From NCBI RefSeq assembly GCF_014126825.1, contig NZ_CP059900.1, forward strand, positions 1,426,001-1,490,000: a stretch of 64,000 nucleotides of DNA, read 5' to 3'. Shown here in pieces: positions 1-8,749 of this stretch; within the stretch, counting starts at the first letter, position 1; the number at the start of each line of letters is the position of its first letter. Position numbers and translations under genes: made by a program. Under the pieces are notes generated by a model, which searched no databases, was not told the origin of the DNA, and worked only from the letters and a program-made list of their open reading frames with translations. Source of the DNA: Tomitella gaofuii (GTDB lineage: Bacteria > Actinomycetota > Actinomycetes > Mycobacteriales > Mycobacteriaceae).

Positions 1-685
1 AGTGCCGCAGTGAGTGGGGTGTGCCGGCGACCTTGGCCCGTCGCATGGCCCGGCCGACGACATCGGACACGGACCTGGACCGGACGTGCTCACCGGCGGG
101 GAGCCGTGAGTTCGCGGGGAACCAGTGGCCTCGGCGCGGCATCGTCGCCGCGGCCTCGAGGAGGAGCGGGTGCAGGGGGATCAGCGCGATCCGCCCGCCC
201 TTGCCTCGGACGCGGAGGGTGTGGTCGTCGAGGTCGAAGTCCTCGCCGGACACCTTGGCGATCTCGTGGACTCGGAGGCCTGCGAGCGCGGCGAGCAGGA
301 CCATGACCCTGGTCTTGGTGCGCATGCGCGAGGTGAGCAGGATCAGCAAGTCGCGGTCGGAGACGGGGCGGGGGAGCCGGTCGGGGTACTTCGGCGTGCC
401 CACCTTCAGCATGGGGTTGTCGGCGCGCAGGTCCTGGGTGTGGAGCCACTTGAACCAGGCGGCGAGGTAGGAGTGGTAGGTCGCGGCCGTGGACTGTGAC
501 CACTCGTCGTGGCTGGCGATCCATCGGACGATGTCGATCGGCTGGGCATGTGCCGGCTGCAGCTCGGTCTCGGTGGCGAACGCGGTGATGACTCGGATGC
601 GTTCGGTGATCGTGACGCGGGCGAGGCGGGCAGCGGACTGGTGAACTTCCCAGTCGTCCAGATGCAGGGGGCGCGGTGTTTCCAT
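1..685 (-). CDS. Tyrosine recombinase/integrase, C-terminus cut by window edge
   Basis: Translation on the minus strand from the ATG at 685 is open to base 1 (about 228 residues). It shows an N-terminal SAM-like core-binding region (AATYHSYLAAWFKWLHT), then the catalytic domain with the first conserved Arg in LAALAGLRVHEI, the beta-hairpin Lys segment RVRGKGGRIALIPLHP, and a truncated HSLRH box at the edge. The last catalytic residues (second Arg partly, His, Tyr) lie outside the window. These features define phage-type tyrosine recombinases, which cut and join DNA at att sites. It sits about 300 bp from a tRNA-Lys 3' fragment, as expected for an integrative element or prophage boundary. Family assignment is firm. 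The type of element is unknown because the rest of it lies to the left. Confidence 0.85.
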   Translation of the reverse strand, partial: METPRPLHLDDWEVHQSAARLARVTITERIRVITAFATETELQPAHAQPIDIVRWIASHDEWSQSTAATYHSYLAAWFKWLHTQDLRADNPMLKVGTPKYPDRLPRPVSDRDLLILLTSRMRTKTRVMVLLAALAGLRVHEIAKVSGEDFDLDDHTLRVRGKGGRIALIPLHPLLLEAAATMPRRGHWFPANSRLPAGEHVRSRSVSDVVGRAMRRAKVAGTPHSLRH

Positions 686-726
686 GGGGGGATTCTTGCG
701 TGCCGCTGCGCTTTGCCGGGGGAAGT

Positions 727-903
727 TCATCGAATCGTTAGATCGTTGGGGTGCACCGTGTCTCGGGCCCGGGTGTCCTCGAACCAGACGACGACGCCGG
801 ACTTGTGGACGCGGCGGATCCAGCAGGGGCGGTCGTGGTTCTGGAGGATGCCGACGTAGGTGACGGCGAGGCCGATCCGGGCGCGGCATTCATCGAGGGT
901 CAT
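727..903 (-). CDS. Small hypothetical protein of the integrative element (58 aa)
   Basis: A 58-codon frame starts at the ATG at 903 (MTLDECRARIGLAVTYVG) and ends with TGA at 727, just upstream of the integrase on the same strand. The composition is charged, with one Trp-Ile-Arg-Arg stretch and a VVVWFEDTRARD segment suggestive of a small beta-rich fold. I do not recognise the family. The position between int and the attachment site is where phages and genomic islands often encode excisionase or small control proteins, but no helix-turn-helix is evident, so no function is assigned. Confidence 0.45.
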   Translation of the reverse strand: MTLDECRARIGLAVTYVGILQNHDRPCWIRRVHKSGVVVWFEDTRARDTVHPNDLTIR

Positions 904-982
904 GCCGCGGCCGCCGGCTCGTGTTCCTGCGGGGAGGCTCGGCGGCTGACGAATCTGATGACCTGAGCGTCGAACGTCGGAT

Positions 983-1024
983 CTTTTAATCCGCAGGTCG
1001 TCGGTTCGAGCCCGACAGGGGGCA
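983..1024 (+). other. tRNA-Lys(UUU) 3' fragment: attachment-site remnant
   Basis: The sequence runs from the anticodon loop CTTTTAA through TCCGC, a variable loop, a perfect T-arm (GTCGG / CCGAC at 1000-1016) and the acceptor 3' strand AGGGGGC with discriminator A. The 5' half (acceptor 5' strand, D-arm, 5' anticodon stem GCGGA) is missing: upstream there is only unrelated sequence. This is the footprint left when an element integrates into a tRNA gene and supplies its own 3' copy. The Lys fragment sits directly before tRNA-Glu, Asp and Phe, matching the lysT-gluT-aspT-pheU order known in mycobacteria. The intact gene would lie at the other end of the element, outside the window. Confidence 0.75.
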
Positions 1025-1161
1025 CGCTGCCGGCCGGGCGCGTTCCGCGTCCGGCCGCCCGGTGACCTCGGGCCGATTTGGCGGAGCGGGAGGGCATGTC
1101 ATATGCTTCTCTCGCTCCCAACGGAAAGCCGTTGAGGGTACTTGCCGAGCCTGCTCGGCGA

Positions 1162-1234
1162 GCCCCCTTCGTCTAGCGGCCTAGGACACCGCCCTTTCAA
1201 GGCGGCGGCGCGGGTTCGAATCCCGTAGGGGGTA
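1162..1234 (+). tRNA. tRNA-Glu (anticodon UUC)
   Basis: A complete cloverleaf: acceptor GCCCCCT pairs with AGGGGGT (with a G-U at the first pair), anticodon stem CCGCC/GGCGG with loop CTTTCAA, and T-loop TTCGAAT. The anticodon UUC gives Glu. The CCA end is not encoded. Confidence 0.95.
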
Positions 1235-1374
1235 CGGTCTCACCGGCAGTGCAGTATCGCGTGCAGTATCGTGATCGACGATGATCACGACGCGGACCAG
1301 GCGATTCGGTTCCGGCGGCGGGACATGGTAGAAATTACTACCGGAAGCACTGGCTTCCAGGCAGTACACAGCTA

Positions 1375-1448
1375 GGCCCTGTGGCGCAGTTGGTTAGCGC
1401 GCCGCCCTGTCACGGCGGAGGTCGCGGGTTCGAGTCCCGTCAGGGTCG
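1375..1448 (+). tRNA. tRNA-Asp (anticodon GUC)
   Basis: A complete cloverleaf: acceptor GGCCCTG pairs with CAGGGTC, anticodon stem CCGCC/GGCGG with loop CTGTCAC, T-loop TTCGAGT. The anticodon GUC gives Asp. It is the second intact gene of a three-tRNA cluster. Confidence 0.95.
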
Positions 1449-1480
1449 CACAAGGTTTCGGTGGTACGCCGAGACCTTCC

Positions 1481-1554
1481 GGCCAGGTAGCTCAGTTGGT
1501 ACGAGCGTCCGCCTGAAAAGCGGAAGGTCGCCGGTTCGACCCCGGCCCTGGCCA
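1481..1554 (+). tRNA. tRNA-Phe (anticodon GAA)
   Basis: A complete cloverleaf: acceptor GGCCAGG pairs with CCTGGCC, anticodon stem TCCGC/GCGGA with loop CTGAAAA, T-loop TTCGACC. The anticodon GAA gives Phe. Discriminator base is A at 1554. Confidence 0.95.
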
Positions 1555-1565
1555 CAACATCATGT

Positions 1566-1609
1566 AAGCGGACACCCCGGTCGCCCTCGTGGCGCCGGGG
1601 TGTCCGCTT
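1566..1609 (+). terminator. Intrinsic-type terminator of the tRNA cluster
   Basis: A perfect 15-bp inverted repeat (AAGCGGACACCCCGG at 1566-1580 and its complement at 1595-1609) with a 14-nt loop lies 11 bases after tRNA-Phe and is followed by TTT. It probably ends the tRNA transcript. Confidence 0.85.
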
Positions 1610-1684
1610 TCTGCATCAGGCGCTCACTGCCGGGGGGAGAGGCGACGAGCGCGCGATTTCCGCCGCCGGATAGCCTGGCGGAAC

Positions 1685-1737
1685 GCGGCCACGGCCCGTC
1701 CCGCGGCGCATTGCGGCGGGGGACGGGCCGTGGCCGC
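1685..1737. repeat. Perfect 18-bp inverted repeat upstream of thioesterase
   Basis: Arms at 1685-1702 and 1720-1737 (GCGGCCACGGCCCGTCCC and its complement) form a perfect hairpin with a 17-nt loop. There is no T-run after it. It sits 57 bp before the thioesterase start, so it may be a second transcription stop or a 5'-leader hairpin. Confidence 0.6.
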
Positions 1738-1794
1738 CGACGGCCGTCGCATGAAGGGCCGCAGACAAGTCCGCCCGCAACGAGGAGTGCAGCC

Positions 1795-2622
1795 GTGCCG
1801 CAGAACACCCACCCGCTCGATGCTTCGCTGGAACTGGCCGCGGGAGACGACGGGACCTGCACCGGCGCCACTTCTGCGGCGTACGCGAACATGGTGGGCC
1901 CGTTCGGCGGCAATACGGCCGCAGTGCTGCTGCGGGCCGCCGAGCGTCACCCCGAGCGCATCGGCGAGCCCGTGGCGCTGACGGTGAACTTCGCGGGGCC
2001 CGTCGCGGACGGCGCGTTCACCGTCACCGCCCGCCCCACGCGCACCAACCGCTCCACGCAGCACTGGTCCATCGAGCTCAGCCAGGACGGAGTCGTCGCC
2101 ACCACCGCCACGGCCGTGTTCGCGGTGCGGCGGGACACCTGGGCTGCGGACGAGGCCGTGATGCCGCAGGTCCCCGGGCCGGACGAGGTCCCGGCGCGGC
2201 CGATGCCGCCGTTCATCAAGTGGGCGGACAACTACGAGTTCCGCTGGATCGTCGGCGGCATCCCGCAGCCTCCTGTGGACGGCGCGGAACCGGTGGAGAG
2301 CGACGATTCGACTACCACGATGTGGGTGCGCGACATGCCGCCGCGGCCCCTCGACTTCGCGGCGCTCACCGGCATCTGCGACAGCTTCTATCCGCGGGCG
2401 TTCCTGCGGCGCGGCACCGCCCTGCCGGCGGGCACGGTGACCTTCACCGTGTACTTCCACGCGGACGCCGAGGCGCTGGCCCGCCAGGGCAGCGAGCCGG
2501 TGCTGGCTACGGCTCGGGCCAAGGCGTTCGGCAAGGGGTACTTCGACCAGGTGGCGGAGATCTGGGGCACCGACGGCACCCTGCTGGCCACCTCGCACCA
2601 GCTCGTGTACTTCAAGGCCTGA
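1795..2622 (+). CDS. Acyl-CoA thioesterase II-like (double hotdog) protein
   Basis: This 275-aa protein has the layout of TesB-type thioesterases with two hotdog domains (4HBT_3 family). An N-terminal part contains YANMVGPFGGNTAAVLLRA. The C-terminal part holds RPLDFAALTGICDSFYPRAF and ends with a typical KGYFDQVAEIWGTDGTLLATSHQL strand pair. Such enzymes hydrolyse acyl-CoA to free acid and CoA in the cytoplasm. The GTG at 1795 is chosen because it has a GAGGAG ribosome site 7 bases upstream and gives the family's usual length. Longer in-frame extensions would cross tRNA genes. It is monocistronic, between the tRNA cluster and a convergent ABC operon. The substrate is unknown. Confidence 0.8.
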   Translation: MPQNTHPLDASLELAAGDDGTCTGATSAAYANMVGPFGGNTAAVLLRAAERHPERIGEPVALTVNFAGPVADGAFTVTARPTRTNRSTQHWSIELSQDGVVATTATAVFAVRRDTWAADEAVMPQVPGPDEVPARPMPPFIKWADNYEFRWIVGGIPQPPVDGAEPVESDDSTTTMWVRDMPPRPLDFAALTGICDSFYPRAFLRRGTALPAGTVTFTVYFHADAEALARQGSEPVLATARAKAFGKGYFDQVAEIWGTDGTLLATSHQLVYFKA

Positions 2623-2671
2623 CGCCGGATCGAACACCGCTGCGCCGGCCGTGCCGCGGCGGAGGCGCTCG

Positions 2672-3461
<790 letters not shown>

Positions 3462-3475
<14 letters not shown>

Positions 3476-4109
3476 GACGTGCCTCCAGACGGCGGATGAG
3501 CAGGGAGGTGGGATAGCTGGCCACCAGGAAGATCAGACCGGCCAGGGTGAGGGCCTCCATGTAGCGGAAGTGGTCGCCGCCGTAGACCTGGGCCACCCGC
3601 ACCATCTCCGTCACCGTGATGACCGACAGGAACGGGGTGTCCTTGAACATGGCGACGATGTTGTTGCCCAGGGCGGGCACCACGCCGCGCAGGGCCTGCG
3701 GGAGGATCACCGCGATCCACGTGCGACGCCGCGGCAGCGACAGCGCAGTGCATGCCTCCCACTGGTGTCTCGGCACCGCGTCGATGCCGGCGCGGAAGGC
3801 TTCGGACTGGTATGTGGCGTAGTGCACGCCGATGACGGCGATGCCGATGTAGAGCGGTTTGACGGTGGGCATGGCCACGTAGACGGCGGTGAGCTGCACC
3901 ACCAGCGGGGTGGAGCGGATGAAGGTGAACGCGAAACTCAGCGGCCATGTCACGGGTTTGAACCCGGTCTGCTGGATCACGGCGACGATCAGCCCGGCCA
4001 GGATGGCGATGGCCGAGCCGATCACGGTGACCAGCAGCGTGGTCTTGAACCCCTCGAGGAGGACGGGCAGGACGTCCCAGGTGGTTTCCCAGCTCCAGTC
4101 GATGCTCAT
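3462..4109 (-). CDS. ehuD: Ectoine/amino acid ABC transporter permease EhuD-type
   Basis: This 215-aa integral membrane protein of the HisM/GlnP (BPD_transp_1) class starts with a hydrophobic TTLLVTVIGSAIAILAGLIVAVI helix, has FIRSTPLVVQL (the usual RSTP motif) and the EAA loop EAFRAGIDAVPRHQWEAC. It pairs with EhuC to form the membrane channel. It overlaps ehuC by 4 bases (ATGA), which implies translational coupling. Length fits the family (about 215-220 aa). Confidence 0.85.
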
Positions 4110-4882
4110 CGGTCACCCCCTCGCGTGCCGCGCGGATCCTCGTCGGATGCCCCGGCCGGCGCCGCGGCGCCGGCGAGCGCCGGCGTCCGGTACCGGCGCG
4201 GGTCCCACCATGCGGCGTCGACGAGGCCCAGCCGGTGCTTGGCGAGGTACTCGACTCCCTTCATCAGCCACTCGATCACGTACGCGATGATGAAATACAG
4301 AACGAGCACGATGCCGTACGCGAGAAACGTGTTGCCCGTGGCGTTGCGCAGGATCTGCCCCTGGAAGTTCAAGTCCACCAGCGTGATCGCCGAGGCGATG
4401 GCGGAGCCCTTGAGCAGCTGGATGATGAGCACCTTCATCGGCGGGATCATCTGCACCCACGCCTGAGGGAAGACGACGCGCCGGAATCGGTCCACCGGCG
4501 AGAAGCCCAGGGCCACGGCGGCCTCACGCTGGGGCACCGGCACCGCACCCAAGGCGCCACGGACCACCTCGGCGCCGTAGGCGCCGTAGTTGAGCCCCAG
4601 CGCGAGGATCCCGCACAGCATCGGAGAGATCTCCACTCCGAGTTGCGGCAGGACGAAGAAGAGCCAGAACATCTGGACCACAAGCGATGTCCCGCGGAAG
4701 AACTCGATCACCACGCGGGCGACACCGCGGACGATGGCCGCGGGCGCGGTGGATGCCAGGCCCAGCGCGAAGGCCAGGATGAACATCAGCACCGTTCCGC
4801 CCGCGGTCAACTCCAGGGTGACGATCAGGCCGTGCTGGAAGTCCGGAAGGTGGTCGAGTACAGCCTGAAGCTGGTCTCCCAT
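4106..4882 (-). CDS. ehuC: Ectoine/amino acid ABC transporter permease EhuC-type
   Basis: This 258-aa permease of the same class as EhuD has an N-terminal hydrophobic helix (residues about 18-45), the FFRGTSLVVQMFWLFFVLP segment, the EAA loop EVVRGALGAVPVPQREAA and a cytoplasmic tail of about 35 residues rich in Pro, Ala and Arg after the last helix. The tail is longer than in most relatives. It follows ehuB after only 5 bases and overlaps ehuD, so all four genes are one transcription unit. Confidence 0.85.
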   Translation of the reverse strand: MGDQLQAVLDHLPDFQHGLIVTLELTAGGTVLMFILAFALGLASTAPAAIVRGVARVVIEFFRGTSLVVQMFWLFFVLPQLGVEISPMLCGILALGLNYGAYGAEVVRGALGAVPVPQREAAVALGFSPVDRFRRVVFPQAWVQMIPPMKVLIIQLLKGSAIASAITLVDLNFQGQILRNATGNTFLAYGIVLVLYFIIAYVIEWLMKGVEYLAKHRLGLVDAAWWDPRRYRTPALAGAAAPAGASDEDPRGTRGGDR

Positions 4883-4887
4883 ACCGC

Positions 4888-5805
4888 TTACGGGAGCTTC
4901 CCGTCGCAGAACGCTTGCGTGGTCCAGTCGGGATCAGGCATCTCGGCCTCGCTGAAACCGAACTCGCTGACGAGCGAGAGGTAGCGTTCCTTGTCGGTGA
5001 CGATGGGGCGGACCTTCTCGTTGAAGGCGTCGACCAGCTCGGTGTCACCCTGCCGGAACGTCGCTGCACCACCACTGATTTGCGGGACGCCGTCGATCAC
5101 CTGCACGAACGACGGGGTGACGTCCACGGGGGCGTCCGGCTGCTGCTTCTTCATGTAGTGCAGTGATACGCCGGTGAGCGCGAAGGCGTCGACACGTCCG
5201 GCGGTCACGGCATCCATGCCGTCCTGCGCTGTGTCGACGGACGTCTTGTCGATGCCGAGCTTGTCGCAGTACCCGCTCTCGAGAGCACCCGCCATGACCG
5301 CGACGCTGGCGCCCTTCGCGGCCGCGTCGTCGAGGTTCATCAGACCCATCGGGTTCCCGGGCGGGGTCATCAGCGCCGTGGTGTAGCGGAACGTGGGGGT
5401 GGAGAACGCCACCTCCTTGCAGCGCTCGGGGAGGATCGACATGTCGGCACTCACCGCGTCGAAGCGTCCCGCCTTGAGCCCGGGGATCAATCCGCCCCAA
5501 TCGACCAGCACGCCTTCGACCTTGTCGATGCCGAGCTCCTTGTAGGCGGCGCTGTCGATGGCGATCGCGGCACCGGTGAGCGTGCCGTCCTCCTTGAAGC
5601 TGTGCGGACGCTCGCCCGCGTAGCCGACGGTGATCTTGCCGGCGTCCTGCGCCTTCTGCAGCGTGTTTCCGGAATCCGAGGAACTTCCGCACCCTGCGAG
5701 GGTGAACCCGGTGGCGGCCACGAGGCCCACTCCGCCCGCCCCCGCGAGGAATCCGCGCCGCGAAAAGCCCTGCGTAAGCGGAGTTGTCAATGACTGTCTG
5801 CCCAT
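4888..5805 (-). CDS. ehuB: Ectoine/amino acid ABC transporter binding lipoprotein (EhuB-type)
   Basis: This 305-aa family-3 solute-binding protein carries a Tat-like signal with twin Arg at 16-17 (FSRRGFLAG) and a lipobox LAGC at 36-39, so it should be a surface lipoprotein of the cell membrane. The mature part has ITVGYAGERPHSFKEDG, the domain-crossing LVDWGGLIPGLKAGRFDAVSADM and ILPERCKEVAFSTP, all typical of EhuB-like ectoine binders. The ATG at 5805 has GAGGAG just upstream; longer in-frame starts would push the signal peptide inside. First gene of the importer operon. Ectoine is the inferred ligand, useful as osmoprotectant or nutrient. Confidence 0.83.
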   Translation of the reverse strand: MGRQSLTTPLTQGFSRRGFLAGAGGVGLVAATGFTLAGCGSSSDSGNTLQKAQDAGKITVGYAGERPHSFKEDGTLTGAAIAIDSAAYKELGIDKVEGVLVDWGGLIPGLKAGRFDAVSADMSILPERCKEVAFSTPTFRYTTALMTPPGNPMGLMNLDDAAAKGASVAVMAGALESGYCDKLGIDKTSVDTAQDGMDAVTAGRVDAFALTGVSLHYMKKQQPDAPVDVTPSFVQVIDGVPQISGGAATFRQGDTELVDAFNEKVRPIVTDKERYLSLVSEFGFSEAEMPDPDWTTQAFCDGKLP

Positions 5806-5881
5806 GATCGCGCTCCTCGCCGTGAGCGCCGGCGATGTCGGCGCCACTCGTCGGTTGCCTTCGTGCGTTCGGTCGGATGTG

Positions 5882-5892
5882 ACCTTATAGGT
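5882..5892 (-). promoter_or_regulatory. Palindrome overlapping probable ehu promoter
   Basis: ACCTTATAGGT (arms ACCT/AGGT) overlaps a TATAAG -10-like hexamer on the minus strand, about 80 bases before ehuB. The AT-rich patch stands out in the 119-bp gap. A repressor such as an ectoine-responsive GntR or MarR protein could bind here. That is inference only. Confidence 0.35.
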
Positions 5893-5924
5893 AATTCGTG
5901 ACCCATGTGATCGGCACCCCGGAA

Positions 5925-7451
5925 TCACGTCTCGGGGGAGACGCGATCGTGACGTCGTGTTCGACCCGCACGGGCGCGTGCGGGCTTCGGGATCGTCAGC
6001 GCCACCGCGCAGGCCAGTGCGGCGGCGCCCGCGGCGGCGTAGTACGCGGCGTCGAAGGCGGCGGGCGCGGGCAGATGCGCCAGCGCGGACGGCACGCCCC
6101 CGCCCGCCGCGGCGGTGCCCGAGGCCAGGTCCGCCACGCCCACGGTCATCGCGGTGAGCAGCGCCGCCACCACGGCGCTCGCCGTGGAGGTGCCGATGGA
6201 CCGGAGCAGCGAGTTGAGCCCGTTCGCGGAGGCCGTCTCGGTGCGCGGCACCGACTCCATGATGAGCATCGGCATCGACGAGTACGTGATGGCGGTGCCG
6301 ATGCTGACGAACATCGCCCCGAGCACGATGAAGGCCACCGAATGGTCCAGTTGCGTCCGCGCGAGGTAGGCGGCGGCCATCACCGCCGCGCCGACGAACA
6401 GGGTGGTGCGCGGGCCGCGGCGGTTGGTGATGTAGGCGGAGACCGGCGAGAACAGGGCCATCGCCATGCCGCCGGGTATCATCGCGAAGCCGGCCGCCAT
6501 GACCGACAGGCCGAACCCGTGCGCGAGCGAGTCCGGAAGCTGGAGCTGCTGCGTGGTGAGCAGCATGTTCGCATACATGGAGAACCCGACGAGCGCGGAC
6601 GCGGCGTTGGTGAGAAGGACCGGCCTACGGGTGGAGGTGCGCAGGTCCACGAGCGGATCGGCGACCCGCCGCTCGAACGGTATCCAGAGGCCGAGCAGCG
6701 CGGCCGCGGCCGCGAACGTGGCGAGTGTTTCGGCGCTCGACCAGCCCCACGCCCCGCCCTTCGTGATCGCCATGAGCAGCGCGGTGAGCGCGCCGGAGAG
6801 CAGGAGGGCGCCGAGCCAGTCGAAGCGCCCTCCTGTGCGCACCGGCGATTCCGGGACGATGATCCGCACCGCTACGAGCATGATCGCGCCGAATGCCGCG
6901 GGCACCCAGAAGATCCCCTGCCACCCGACGGCGGAGTCGATGATCCCGGCGAGCGGCAGGGCCAGCGCGCTGCCGATGCCGAGGGTGGCGCTCATGAGGG
7001 CGGTCGCCCCGGCCACTTTGCGCGCGGGCAGATGGTCGCGCAGCAGTGAGATGCCCACGGGGATCAGCGCTATGGCGAAGCCCTGCAGACCACGGCCGAC
7101 GACTGCGGCGGCGAACGATGACGACACCGCCGGCAGCGCGGACCCGGTCACCATGAACGCCAGCGACACCTGCAGCATCCGCTTCTTGCCGACCATGTCC
7201 GCGAGCCGCGAGATCAACGGCGTCCCCACCGCCGCGGTGAGCAGGGTGATGGTGATCAACCAGGACGCGTCGTCGGCGCGCACGCCGAAGATCGTCGGGA
7301 AGTCGGGCAGGATCGGCACGACCATCGTCTGCAGCAGGGCCACCGACGTGCCGGTGAGGCACAGCACGAGCGTGATGAGCGACGGCGACCGGACTGCCGC
7401 CGCTGGTCCCGGCGCGGTCGGGTCGGCCGGTTCGGGCCCGCCCCGGATCAC
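5925..7451 (-). CDS. MFS transporter, DHA2-like drug exporter
   Basis: This 508-aa membrane protein has about 14 hydrophobic segments. The first half holds motif-A-like RLADMVGKKRML, SRGLQG-type VVGRGLQGFAIALIPVG (motif B) and the antiporter motif C-like stretch LGIGSALALPLAGIIDSAVGW. Such proteins export drugs or metabolites by proton antiport. The GTG start at 7451 overlaps the stop of the upstream phosphatase gene (GTGA), so the two are translationally coupled; an upstream extension would overlap that gene heavily. The C-terminus ends with an Arg-rich tail. The substrate is unknown. Confidence 0.85.
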   Translation of the reverse strand: MIRGGPEPADPTAPGPAAAVRSPSLITLVLCLTGTSVALLQTMVVPILPDFPTIFGVRADDASWLITITLLTAAVGTPLISRLADMVGKKRMLQVSLAFMVTGSALPAVSSSFAAAVVGRGLQGFAIALIPVGISLLRDHLPARKVAGATALMSATLGIGSALALPLAGIIDSAVGWQGIFWVPAAFGAIMLVAVRIIVPESPVRTGGRFDWLGALLLSGALTALLMAITKGGAWGWSSAETLATFAAAAALLGLWIPFERRVADPLVDLRTSTRRPVLLTNAASALVGFSMYANMLLTTQQLQLPDSLAHGFGLSVMAAGFAMIPGGMAMALFSPVSAYITNRRGPRTTLFVGAAVMAAAYLARTQLDHSVAFIVLGAMFVSIGTAITYSSMPMLIMESVPRTETASANGLNSLLRSIGTSTASAVVAALLTAMTVGVADLASGTAAAGGGVPSALAHLPAPAAFDAAYYAAAGAAALACAVALTIPKPARARAGRTRRHDRVSPET

Positions 7452-8704
7452 CGGAACCCCAGCAGCGGGATCTCGCGTTCGACGGGGGTCAGTGCACCGT
7501 GGTGACCGATCAGCCGCGACTGCAGCGGCTCGTGCGAGCGGCGGATGAGCGCCGAGGTCCCGGTGGCGACGGCGAGCACGTCGCCGATACGCCGGCGCGC
7601 GTCGTCGGTGACGATGGGGCCGAACCAGCCACGCGCGATGGCGTCGTCGCGTTCGACGACGGCGAACTGCTGGGCGGGCCTGCCGTCCGCGCGTGCGGCC
7701 AGCGTCTCCTCCCATCGGTCGCGCACGTCCGCGGCCGCACCCTCGCGCGTGTAGACGTGCCGGTCGCGGGGCTCGCCGCCGATGAGCCGCACCCCGTCGA
7801 GCAGGCCGGCGGTGGTGGCCACGCCGTCGCGGTCGTCCAAGTCCAGCGGGTCGTCGATGCCGAGCATGCCGTGATCGGCGGTGACGATCAGCGCGGCGTC
7901 CTCCGGCAGGTCGCGCACGATCGTGGCGGTGAGCAGGTCGACCTGCGCGAGTTCATCACGCCAGGAGTCGGAATCGGGCCCGCGGACGTGGCCGGTGAGG
8001 TCGAGGTCGCCGTGGTAGGTGTACACCAGCGCGCGGTCGGAGGCGGCAAGTGCGGCCACCGAGCGTGCCGCGAGGTCGCCGAGGGAGAAGGCGGCGTCGA
8101 ACCGCCCGCCGCGCAGCGAGGCCCTGGTGAGCCCGGATTTCGCCTGGTATCCCGGCGCGACGCGGGTGACGGCGACGCCGGCGCCGGCGGCCCGCTCGAA
8201 GGCCGTGGGGCGGGGCTGGAACTGTTCCGGGGGCAGCTCGGCGAGCAGGTCCACGTGGTCGCCCTCGCCGTGCAGGCGCCAGCGCAGCGGGTTCATCGCG
8301 CGGTCGAATCCGGGGACGGCCATGAGATACCCGACCAGGCCGTGCTCGCCCGGGGGAACGCCCGTGCCCAGGGAGCTCAGGCTCACCGCGGTGGTGGAGG
8401 GGAACCCCGTGCCGATCACCCGCATCGACTCGGCCGTGGCGGGTGCGCCCCGCGAGGTCAGCAGCGGCGCTGCGTCTGCGCAGGCCGCGAGCTGGCGTGC
8501 GCCGAGCCCGTCGACGAGCAGGATGCACAGGCGGCGCACCGGCGCCGGGCCGAGCAGCGCGTGGAGGTCGAGGCGGTCGGCCTCGCCCGGGAGTCCGAGC
8601 ACCGCGAGCGCGCTCGGCACGAGGTCTGCGATGGTGCCGGAACCGCACGCGGGGGCGGGTACCGCCGGGTCGTGCTGCCGGGATGAGGAGGTGACCGTCG
8701 CCAT
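7448..8704 (-). CDS. Alkaline phosphatase superfamily (nucleotide pyrophosphatase/phosphodiesterase-like) protein
   Basis: The 418-aa protein shows the superfamily metal-binding pattern: first Asp in LCILLVDGLGARQLA, nucleophile Thr in GTGFPSTTAVSLSSLGTG, HGLVGY, then VYTYHGDLDLTGH and IVTADHGMLG with metal-ligand Asp/His pairs. This fits type I phosphodiesterases/nucleotide pyrophosphatases (PF01663). No signal peptide is visible, so it is probably cytoplasmic. ATG at 8704 lies 45 bp from the divergent TetR gene, with a GATACT -10-like hexamer close by, so the mRNA may be nearly leaderless. Mycobacteria carry a homologous conserved gene. The substrate is not known. Confidence 0.82.
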   Translation of the reverse strand: MATVTSSSRQHDPAVPAPACGSGTIADLVPSALAVLGLPGEADRLDLHALLGPAPVRRLCILLVDGLGARQLAACADAAPLLTSRGAPATAESMRVIGTGFPSTTAVSLSSLGTGVPPGEHGLVGYLMAVPGFDRAMNPLRWRLHGEGDHVDLLAELPPEQFQPRPTAFERAAGAGVAVTRVAPGYQAKSGLTRASLRGGRFDAAFSLGDLAARSVAALAASDRALVYTYHGDLDLTGHVRGPDSDSWRDELAQVDLLTATIVRDLPEDAALIVTADHGMLGIDDPLDLDDRDGVATTAGLLDGVRLIGGEPRDRHVYTREGAAADVRDRWEETLAARADGRPAQQFAVVERDDAIARGWFGPIVTDDARRRIGDVLAVATGTSALIRRSHEPLQSRLIGHHGALTPVEREIPLLGFR

Positions 8705-8717
8705 CACCTGAGAGTAT

Positions 8718-8729
8718 CCGGGCGCCCGG
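8718..8729. promoter_or_regulatory. 12-bp palindrome between divergent genes
   Basis: CCGGGCGCCCGG is a perfect palindrome in the 45-bp gap between the phosphatase and TetR genes. It could be an operator for the TetR protein. GC palindromes are common in such DNA, so confidence is low. Confidence 0.25.
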
Positions 8730-8749
8730 GGCATCGTATTGTCGGCGGC

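Noticed and set aside
983-1024. Functional tRNA-Lys gene
   Set aside because: No 5' acceptor strand, D-arm or 5' anticodon stem exists upstream; only the 3' half is present.
1256-1281. Repeated GTGCAGTATCGTGATCG-like words after tRNA-Glu
   Set aside because: GCAGTATCG occurs only twice over a short distance, with no sign of function.
1381-1794. Open frame running through tRNA-Asp and tRNA-Phe into the thioesterase gene
   Set aside because: It crosses two perfect tRNAs and a terminator; the GTG at 1795 with its own ribosome site is the real start.
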